This document shows positions 1 through 10,400 of a stretch of DNA of 64,000 nucleotides, piece after piece; position 1 is the first letter of the stretch, and every line of letters begins with the position of its first letter. The position numbers were made by a program, and so were the translations under genes. The notes beneath the pieces are model-generated. The model saw nothing but the letters and a program-made list of their open reading frames with translations, was not told the origin of the DNA and did no database searches. The DNA is taken from NCBI GenBank assembly GCA_030248215.1, contig JASANG010000993.1, positions 62,001-126,000 of the forward strand. The letters run 5' to 3'. Source of the DNA: Enoplolaimus lenunculus (Eukaryota; Nematoda; Enoplea; Enoplida; Thoracostomopsidae).

Positions 1-8
1 AGGGGAGA

Positions 9-812
9 CTGTAGTGACCCGAATGAGCGGGAGTAAGAGAGGGTCTCCATTTTGAGTTCCAATCAATAGAAGACTGTAGTCTGTAAGTGGATGAAGTCGC
101 TAAACCCTAATTGGAGTTTAAATGTCAATTATTACTAATTGTACTGCATAAATTACTCCAATACAAAATAAAGTTGAGTTCGAAACTTTAAAGCATTTAT
201 TTTAAGTTTTGAAAATACATTCCTGAGCAGGGTGCAACTGGAATTATAAAATCCTGGAACCGGAAAGTTAAACATATCGGAACCAGAACTGGAACCGGAA
301 AAAATACTTGTTACCGAAAAATGCATCTTTAACGCTATGCCATCGCTATAAGTGTGGTAGACGCACCGTTTAGTATGCCAAAATCCTGAAGCAAATGCAG
401 TAGCTGGAAACATATGATAAATTATGAAGCATGATACAGATTTAAAATTTTGACAATGCACGATAAGTCAATTTTCAGAAAATTGTTTTGAATAATTTCA
501 CGTAACAATTTTTCTTAGAAATTTCGAGAGAGAATTTTTTATAACCAAAAATGCCTGAAAATTCCGAGATGTTTAAAATACCGGTTTATTGCCGGATCCG
601 GATCCCCTCTTTGTCCGGGTCATCACAGCAGTTTGAAACGCCGGAAGCAGGCGCATAAAAACGAAGAACTATGGGTTTAGACCCCAAGAGTGCATGAAGA
701 AAGATGCATTTTATGATTATGACTGATGCGACGAGATTTGAACTCGAAGGTTATTACATCAAGAGAGGTCAAATAAATATCAGCTTCCTCCGTCTTATTC
801 GGGACACTTCAG
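9..812. mobile_element. Family F MITE, composite copy with nested CCGG-rich insert
   Basis: Begins CTGTAGTGACCCGAAT, the terminal repeat shared with copies at 54656, 61175 and 19369. The first 200 bases follow the family (CCAATCAATAG, CTAAACCCTAATT). From about 225 the sequence becomes a family G-like CCGGAACCGG stretch, and two F-like right ends follow, near 628 (GGGTCATCACAG) and 812 (TTATTCGGGACACTTCAG). Read as an F element disrupted by another MITE; internal boundaries are approximate. Confidence 0.6.
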
Positions 813-893
813 GTAACGGTGATCTGAGCGTATCCCCTAAGCCTACGTCTCAGCGTTGGAATTAGTCAATAAACAAGGAACTCCAACAGGAAC

Positions 894-1270
894 TTAATTT
901 TGCCGGAACAGGAACAGGAACCGAAATTAAAATAAATTTTCATCGCCGAATTACTGTTGAACTTTCTTAGAAAATTTGCGAAAAAATGGCTTATGTGAAA
1001 TTTTCAGCTATTTAATAAGTAAGTTTTGCGAAAACACATCAAGAACAAATTTTTAAATTAACAAAATTGTACTACATACAAAAACATAAATTTTGGCATA
1101 AAATTTTTCAAAGACAAAGTTTCCAGTATTTAAATGAATTACAAATAATTTGCCACAAAACCGTAAAAATTCCGGTTCCTGCATCATTGAGTGCAGGAAC
1201 AGAAAACAGGAACAGGAATTCAATTTTGCAGAAATGCCGGCCGGAAAAGGAATTTTTGGTTGAACCCTAG
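894..1270. mobile_element. Degenerate family G-like (CCGGAACAGG) MITE
   Basis: GGAACAGGAACCG-type blocks near 900-925 and 1165-1255 flank an AT-rich core, and the right edge reads TTGGTTGAACCCTAG, a decayed version of the GGTTGCACCCTG end of family G. No clear target duplication. Confidence 0.4.
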
Positions 1271-2849
1271 TCAATAACTAAGCCAAACCCTAAACAGAAA
1301 GGTTAGTCTAAAGCTGAGAAACTTTACACTATTCCTAGCTCCGCAAAAATAGTGTCTCGTTTTCAAAGTATTAAGATGAATCAGAAAAGACAAATATGTC
1401 ATACTTTGGTGCAATTTCCTCTATAGATGTGCACTCCCTTTCATAAGACAACAATTTCTGCCTTTTAGTTTAAATATTTCAGGATCGGCAACATCCTACA
1501 ATGTTGTCTTTTCGTCAAAATATTTTCTGCAGCAAACGATCTTTGTTACAGCACAAATCCATATTCTAAAAAGGATATAGCACGTATCAGCACTTAGCAA
1601 TAGGTTTTCAAACTGACAAAATTTTGTAATATTTTTTGTTTCAAAATCAGCGCAGAAGAAGGGCAAATTAAACGCGAACAATGTGTCGAATCTCATCATT
1701 CGCTGGTTTGAAAGTTACAAGACCTATCATCAACTATAGGTAATCAACACATTTAACAATACAGCAACTTATCGTTAGGTTAAACCGTTGCCATACCCGT
1801 ATTTTTCAATCCATCTCTAGTTATTTTGACCACGCACCTTTAACGTAATGCAAGCCATTTTTTCGGGTTTTTAGTTTAGGAATATGTTTGTAAAGCTTTA
1901 ATACGCTATTAATGTAGGTAGCATTGTATTTTGTGTTGCGAATTAAATTAATTAGTGAACATATTAGCCTAGGAACCATGTAGTACGCTGTCTAATTAGG
2001 GTAATTGACGTTCTTGGGATAGTAGTAATTAGTAATTTATTACTCTATCCATTATTTATGCTAATTCTACTTCATCGACTTACGCCAGCAAATTAACTTT
2101 TGGTTTCTGCCGAATTTTTACTAGAGGTATTGGTAATTTTAGTAAGTATAGCCTAAACGTAAGATAAACAAAACAATGTAATCTCTGGATCCTGGAACGT
2201 GTAGACTGACAACTTTCCGCTCGTAATATATATGTGACCAATGTAGCATTATTTATTGACCAGGACTAAAAACATATGACCAAACCTAAGCGTGTGTTTA
2301 TACATAAGCCTAAGCCTAAGTCGGTGATATTTTCAGATGATTTGCAGCAGATTTGTTATAAGTACGGGCGTATTTACGGTATTAAAATACGGAAACTATT
2401 TTGTCAACCATTGACAGCACTATAAACCTATTGGGGAATCTATGACTCAGTAGGGATCACGTGTCCCGTAGTTCAATCCACACGCAGCGTCTGGCCATAT
2501 AAACAACTGTATGTAGCACCTAACACCAGTTCGTGACTGATATAACTTTTAGAATCAGTGAATACTGAAGCTTAAAATTTAGCACATTTTGCGCATATGA
2601 TTTAATAATAATAAGTCTGTACTGATTTTGAGTTTAACAACTGCAATAGTTAATGAGTTTTTAAAAACCGATTACTTAACTGATGATAGTTGTTATACAC
2701 ATTTGATAATATGGGCCCAGTTTAGCAATAGCTTCGCAGGCAGACAATCGACCTGGAACAGTTGTACATTTGAAATTCCGTACACCTGTAGGATAGGTAA
2801 AACGCAACAAATATTGCCAAATTTCAAAGCGAACCATTTGAAATTCTAT
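1271..2849. other. Intergenic, no gene seen
   Basis: AT-rich DNA. 1560-1760 resembles the right half of family D (CGAAAGTTACAAGACCTATCA-like block). Around 2270-2320 is a short AAGCCTAAG trace of the family A repeats. No ORF with splice sites or family resemblance was found. Confidence 0.4.
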
Positions 2850-3009
2850 TCTGCAAAAAATGGTGAGTCAAATTGACTCTCTGTAAAATAGGCATTACGG
2901 GTCAACACAAATTGAGTCAAATTGACTTCCGCCAGAGTCAAAGGTGCGATTAGTAGATTTGAATTTGACTGTGGCCGAAGAAAGTCAATTTGACTGACCA
3001 TTTGCAGTG
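2850..3009. mobile_element. Family C palindromic MITE, diverged copy
   Basis: Starts CTGCAAAAAATGGTGAGTCA and ends GACCATTTGCAGTG: the two arms are inverted copies with GAGTCAAATTGACT blocks. Diverged from the fuller copies at 33950 and 55549. Confidence 0.7.
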
Positions 3010-3437
3010 TAAAGTTACCGATTTATCACCAACTAAACCGTTGGTACTGTCACCAACTGCGATGTTTCTATTCAAAAATTGTCTATTTTCTGAAATCTGT
3101 CCAGTATATACAGTTATAATTAATTAAACTACTTACAGCAACGACAGATTTCACAAATCTGCTCGCGCATTTTACAAACAAGAAGAATCAACACAAAAAG
3201 CACTTAATTTAAATGCTGATCTTTGTTCTTTGGCTTGTGATAAGCGACCATGGCTGGTGGTTTGTGCCCTCTGCCGTCCGTGTTCACAAATACTGAAATC
3301 CTCTCGCATCCATTGGTCCTCAAAGTTTCAAAACACCGAATTTTGCAACCACCTTTTTCATTTGTGTTAAAATTTTAATATTTTTAAATTAGTTCTGTAT
3401 ATTCGCACTCTATAACGCTCGCGAAGATTAATAACTA

Positions 3438-3700
3438 TTAAGCCCTATTTACACGTGCACGTTTTTGCTGCGAGAACTTGCAGCCGCAATTTGCACGCAG
3501 AACTTGCATTTTTTTCATCAGCCAATGAGAAAGCGGCTGCAATAAATTCAATGAACTTGCATGGTTATTTACACATGTGCACTAAATTCCTAGCTATGAT
3601 TTTTAATGAATTATTTGCAGCTGCAAATTTTTCGAACGAGTGCAAGTTGCAGCTGCATGTTGTGATAAAACTTGCACGTACAAACAGGCTTGATGTATTT
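3438..3700. mobile_element. Family I MITE (AAGCCCTATT..CACGTGCA)
   Basis: Starts AAGCCCTATTTACACGTGCA and is packed with inverted TTGCAGCTGCAA / ACTTGCACG motifs. Related copies lie at 6371-6626 and 48735-48915. An open frame across it is simply repeat DNA. Confidence 0.6.
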
Positions 3701-4133
3701 ATCGCAAATTCAACATTTGCTGATATCTTCGACCCCGTCAGGTTACTTTCTGCGAGATGCCTGTCACGAATTTAGCTCACCAATGATATGCGAAAGCGTA
3801 TCGCAGAATTGCAGTTTGTTACGACCATCATTTGAAAACGATAGCTATCTAATTCGATATTAAGCCAGTGTTTCTTTGCACCCCCGTCAGCCAAATTATT
3901 TACTTTTTCTCTGCTTGTCGTTAGGATATCAGACACATACTTCAAAATTAACGAGTAAATAAAAGCCTAAATGCCATTTCGACTTATGAACATTTGGCGC
4001 TTCTATAGAACAAAACATTGTTCTTTGGCAAAATACTGACTTACTAGGAACAGGCTCCCGTGATCCTACCTTTCGATAGACCCTGACGACTTTTCCTGGG
4101 ACGGTAAAAGGTCCTTAAAATGCCAGCAGTTGG
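3701..4133. other. Intergenic, 3' flank of astacin gene 1
   Basis: Non-repetitive sequence downstream of the astacin-ShK stop codon on the minus strand. It should hold the 3' UTR. No canonical AATAAA on the minus strand was spotted. Confidence 0.3.
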
Positions 4134-4441
4134 TTATACAAATTCTTTCTGGCACGTATCCGTACAGGATCCAGCGATTAATGAATCACAACATCCATGT
4201 CGCCTGGCAACAAATACACAAGACGCCTGCGATGCAACATTATTAGACAAATCTCCAGTTGTTGCTGTCGTTGTTGATGTTGTTGTTGTTGCCACTCCAC
4301 AAGTTTCCGGACATTTCCCACGAATAAACGCAGACTGGCATCCGTTCCTTGAAACAAAGCCTGAGCAATCGGCCAAAGTTGAGTCGCGTTCAAGTCGACA
4401 CAGATAGTGTAGCGGTTGCGGTGTTGTTGTTGTGGTTGTTC
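4134..4441 (-). CDS. Astacin gene 1, last exon (Thr-rich linker and two ShK domains)
   Basis: 308 nt ending TAA. Starts at TTTTCAG in phase 1 with a run of Thr, then one cysteine-rich unit with ADCSGFVSRNGCQS and KCPETC, a second Thr-rich linker, and a unit with CVFVARRHGCCDS and SCTDTC. Both fit the ShK spacing. Confidence 0.85.
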
Positions 4442-7400
4442 CTGAAAATACAACACACGACAGCATCGTAATTTTCAATTCGTAGTCAAGTGTAAAATAA
4501 GAGATTTTCACACGAGTAACAAAAATGTTCTTAATATAGAGCGTTTTAATACAGTTAAAGAAATTTTCAACCGGAAGGGGGGCGACGACGTTCGTAGAGA
4601 GAGCGGTGCCCTCCTTGGCTTTCGCTCGTATCGGTTCCGGTCAGAAATTTATTATCAGGTTCCGGTATCCGGTAATATTAATATCCGGTCGAACCCTGAA
4701 TGTACGCTTCGGTTAATACATTCACAAAACAAACACAAGTAGAAAGTTTAGCACTCTTGGGTCGAAATCAGACCGAGTGCAATGGGAATATCAAATTTTG
4801 CATGTTGTGGACATTCAAGCTTATGCAAATATTATCTCAAGCGTGATTTTGAGGTGCGATGTCCATTCACGTATTAATTGTTAAAAACTGTTCAATTAAG
4901 TATTCTATAAAATGGCTCGTTCAATATATACTTGGCCCATTTTACTTTTAGGTGCGACTGGTTTTCTGTGGCACTGCAACAAAATAGGTTAGTTTTAGAC
5001 TTATCTTTACGCTGAACCTAAATTATTGGTCTTTAAGTTTTACACAATGGACATTGGTCGAAGATTGTTTACCTTGAGTGACACACTCGTAAAACAAATT
5101 CATTCGAAGTTTATCGCGTTCTGTCGGCGTGTTGAGACCAATTTCAACTTTGGAACCGTCTGGATACGTTTTCTGAATTGTTGATATTGTTGGACGGCGG
5201 CCAGATTTGCTAAAACAAATAAACCGCCAATGTTGGGTCAACAATAGCGATAGTAAGCTGATACCGAACTAAAGAGCTAAAGTTCAGTCGAACGCACCAA
5301 CGTTTACCACTTGAACTGCGTCCAAGTAGTAAACGTAAGTTGGAAGAGACTGAGAGCTCAACCCGAAATATTCTTGAAATTTGATTATTTATATACACTT
5401 TTAAGAATATAAACGGAGCAACTCATTTTACATGCAAAAGCCAGACTTTTACCACTTGAACTGCGTCCAAGACGTAAACCTAAGTTGGAAGGCTCAACCC
5501 GAAATATTCTTGAAATTTGATTATTTATATACACTTTTAAGAATATATACGGAGCAACTCATTTTACATGCAAAAGCCAGACTTTTACCACTTGAACTGC
5601 GTCCAAGACGTAAACCTAAGTTGGAAGGCTCAACCCGAAATATTCTTGAAATTTGATTATTTATATACACTTTTAAGAATATAAACGGAGCAACTCATTT
5701 TACATGCAAAAGCCAGAAAATTAGTTCTTGAATATAAAACCGTTTTCTGCTAAGTAAAACTGTGTCTTTGATATTCATAGTAAGTTTTTTAAACACACAA
5801 AATTTATGTTTTAAAAACATTTGAGACACGAATTTGCTGAGCTTCTTTTAAGACTATTAATGTCTCATATTCCAGAGATTTTTGTCTTGAAAATTTAAGA
5901 ATGTAGGAGTCTTGAATATTTGAGACAATTTTTTTGTGTGCAATGAACCAGTATTGAATATTAGAACATTTTTGGAAAATTTAACATCAATCAAAGCAGA
6001 GCCCCGGTCAGGGTATCCAAGACACCCGCCTGCGTGATATTTCCCTCCAAAGATACTAATCGGATGCGCAGTATCTTATCTAAACTCGGGGACAGATACG
6101 CCGGGGCACAATGTGTAATGGCAAAACAAAAGTCGTGAGCAAAGCGAGCGAAAGTCCAAATAACCGTAGACAACGCACTGAATTGTGCTGATGGCGTAAA
6201 ATTTTTCTGAAATTGCATGGGACATTGGGTTTGCCAGGACTGCCGTGTCCGGGCTCAATTGGATGTATAGAGGGCGGTTGCCGTGGCACAGTTTCAACGA
6301 CACAGTCTGAGAAAAGGAATATGTCGCGTTCCGAAATTTCCCGACACACAACAAAATGACACTTTTAACACACTTAAAGCCCTATTCACACGTGTAAATT
6401 TTTGCAGCAAAAGTTACCAGTGCAACTTGCATGTGCAAGTTTGGTCACAACACAGCTTTGAAGTTTTTGCAGCTGCAAATTATTCACCGGAATTTATGTT
6501 TTACTTAATTTAATTCACATCTGCGAACGCAGTCGCCAGTCGCATGAATTTCTTGCACCTGCAGTTTGATTGGTCAATGGGAATGTTTGTTTGAAAATAC
6601 TTGCAGCTGCAAATAATGGGGCTTTAGAATAACTTTCTGGATATGTGGTCAAATTCTGTGTCATAAAATTATTCCATCATATAATGAGATCCTCGTTATG
6701 CAGTCCCGCAGCCAGCTCAATTTCTAGGAGCGACAAAAAAATTTCTGTAGAGGCATACTAGGGTTTTCAATGGCTTACAAACACGGTTGAAAATTTTCTA
6801 GGGGTGAATGCTTTCAGGAGACCTGGTTGGGCCCCGCTGGCTTACCTCTGGCTAAGGGCTTATCGCTATGCCGCTTCCATGCAAAACAAAACGTCCGTAT
6901 ACCTGAATGCAAATGGACCATAATGCATAATGCTGGCATAATCATAAGGAATGCCATACAATTCGACGGATCCATGGGGATATTTGTCAAATTGAGATCG
7001 AGATCCAAGTTGAATATTGCGTCTATTGACAACAATATAGCGATCCCGGTCAGGACGCGTGTGTTCATGATCAAATCCAAGCGCATGCATAACTTCATGA
7101 TACACTGTACCAGTATCCCAGCATCCAGGTGCTGAAATGAAACCTTTTCTCACATGAATATTTTCTATTTCATCTGTTAACTACTAGTTTCACTAGCACT
7201 CGAACAGCATTCTCTCGGGTGTGAGGCGTTTACCATGACAACTTAGCTATTAAAGGAGCTTAACACTCGAGATCGAGGAAGCTATCACGTCTTGTGAAGA
7301 TAATATACGGTCAGGCCAGTAGCCAGCACCCTTGTTGGGGGGGGGCTAAAATGATTTCAGTGCCCATATTCAACATGTGGGAACGTTTTAAATGACCCCT

Positions 7401-10400
7401 GTAACTAAAAGTTTTTCCACACCTCCTGTCCAGAGCCCATGCATAGAACAGGGCCGGATCGTGTTCCAGCGGGGCTGTAATACAGTCAGTTTCAGCTTTA
7501 GACTAACTTTTTGCTCAGTCTTAGGCTTCGGCTTAAGCTACTGAAATAGACTCATCCTTACGATTAGGCTTAGGCTTAGGTTTAGGCTTAGGAATACGCT
7601 TATACTACTGTTCCGGCCATGTTCTATACGTCAGCCCTTTCCAGTATGAACGTTTTCCGTTTTATCTAAGATCGAAATTAAAGCTAAGATTTGACAAAAT
7701 TTGCACTGAATTAGAAATAAATCAAATGTCAAAAATGTGCTAAATTTCGAAGCTAAAAATGTCATATTTGTCAACGTACAGTTTCTATTACCAACTGGCG
7801 ATAGACGCTACACACATTTGATAATACGATTAAAAGTGTCAAGTTACACCCAGGGCCATATATAAGGAACCGGATAGAACGGATATAATATTTCATCCGG
7901 AAACTTTTGAAGAAACAGGAAAGCACGTTTAGTACACGGTATAGGATAACTTTTTGAGTTTTAGAGGCAAAAAATGTTATTTTACACAAGGTTAAACCCT
8001 CAGGACCAAAATTGTGTCTACGCAAGGGCAGATCAAGGGTAAATTACGGAAACTTAGGGATCGAATCAGCCATCGGGACACCGCAAAATTAAAAACTTTA
8101 CGCCGGTTTCACTCTTTCGGTCCAATAGTCCGCCACTCCCGCGGAAATTGTCATTGTCAGGAGTGTTTCGTTGGGATGTGGATTTGGGTGAACGTCGGAT
8201 AGCCCAACCAAGAAATGTTAGATCCGCCACTGTGGCTAAGCCCCGATGGTCTTTACCTAACCAAATATTCTGGTTTCCTCCGGTTTTGCCCAGGTTAGAA
8301 GCGCAACTGCCTCCTGTAGGCGTAAAGAAAATGTAGTCTCGTTGCCTTGTACGGCGATTCTGCAAAAAAAAACACGCGAATAAATATCAACACTGGACAA
8401 AGACAAAGACCAAGGAACCAGTAGAACCAAAGCTGTGGGACTGTGATGGAAAACTCGTAACGCTGGAAACCTATCATTTTATGGAAAAAATGTGCTCACG
8501 GGAACGACGGACTTGCGCCACCTCCGGATCCGCTGATGACTGCAACTTTGTTGACCCTTTCTAAATTTATTAAGTGCATTATTTTATGATCAACAAAGCA
8601 ACTTTTTTCCTGCTTAAAAACTTAAATATGTCCGTCATTGGCTGGGTTTCTGAAATCTTACTTACGTATTTACTTATGTTATGCTTAAGCGATTACTTAT
8701 AAGTCGCCTACTTAAGTTAATACTTAACTTTTCGAACAAAAACAGATCAATGCCAAACGTGCGCCACTGTCATAACGAAATAGCAATGTTTCTGCATTAT
8801 ATTAAACAGGCTCCATGAATCTACAACTTCAGTTAGACCAAGGTTCGTATGCCTGAGCTGCTAATCTGCAATCTGTCAAATTTAGTCAGCGACTTAAATA
8901 TTTACTTAACTTAAGTAAGCTTTAAACAACGGCAAATGGTTAAATAAAATTGCTCAGAACGTACTTAAGCACTTAGCTGTAGTTTAGTAAGGTTCCAGAC
9001 ACCCAGCCGTTGTTTCGGCTGTTAATATTGATTTCATTTTCCAGACACCCAGCCGTTGTTTCGGCTGTTAATATTGATTTCATTGTCTAAATTTGTAGAT
9101 AAATTACGTACAAATGTAAGACAAGTATCCGTTGTGAGCATTGAAATCGTTTGTTCTATCAATCTTGTCGCCGCAGCTGGAAAGCTTCGTGAAATATCGT
9201 AGTAAACCGTCTGACTCGGCCATTTGAATGTATTTCCTGTAAAAATTAATTCGAGCAAAACAGGTAATTGCCTCACAGCGCACTTGGCAGCCATTGAAAC
9301 GCCGTGATCTCATTTACCTGTTTCCCGCACTGTAAATTCCACTATTCCAGTGAGTTAATTTTAACTCAGAATGAAATGCATCCATTTAGAGCCTGAGCTC
9401 TAAAATACGTCTTTCTTGGGGGGGGGGGGGGTACAACCTGTGCGAACCATGACACTTTATGTATCCGGCAACAAAAATTACTCCGCTTATAGGTTAATTT
9501 AGGGTTATTGCATGTGATAATGACCCCCCTAAACAAAGCGGGGTCGGCCAAAAACGCAACGGCCGGTGGTACATTTGGTACCATGCGGACCCCAAAACAG
9601 CTGCATACTCTTGTATTATGCACTCTTGGTATAACTAAACAATAATCAAGTGTGCCTGAAATATTAGTGCACGCAACAATATTAACGTGCTGTACAACAC
9701 CATCCCAAGACGTAAGTTTCTCGTCGGATTCCAACGTTAACCTTTTACTATCGTCTAGTGTTGCTAAATACCTCCAATCCAACAGTAACTACTACAAGCC
9801 GGCCAATGTAAAGAACAAGGGTGGAACAGTATTATAAGCATATTCCTAAGCCTAAGCATAAGTGTGACAATGAGTTTATTTCTAAGCCTAAACTTAAGCC
9901 TAAGCCAAGCAAAAAAATTAGCCTATAACTTAAGCTTACTCTATTGCAGTCCCACAGAAAAACGTTTCCGACCCTGATCTTTACATGGGCCTACAAGACG
10001 ACAGCTTGAAACTAGATCTCAGATAAATTAGAAAATATTCATGTAAGAAACGGTTAACTTACTAACAGCAACTCGTCGTATTCTATAGTCCAATGGCGAC
10101 CACGCTTCGAGATATCGTTCTAACGTTGTGTTGTCTCGTATTACATCATCTGTAGTTTGAGTTGGCAAAGAACCGCTTATTGCAGTTGTATACGGAATCT
10201 AAAAATATCTGATACGTCACCACGTACAACCAGAACTGAAAATACCGGAAACGGATGTGGAGACGAAGCGAAATCAGGCTAATAAAATCACATTTAAAAG
10301 CAAACGAGCTTGCAATTTCGTTTGTGAAACAAAATCGCTCAGTACTACAGCGTCATGGTTAAAAAATTGAAATTTCCAATTCTAGTATCATATAATATTC

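Noticed and set aside
9366-9782. 138-codon minus-strand frame
   Set aside because: Covers a family M repeat including a G homopolymer, with no domain and no splice signals.
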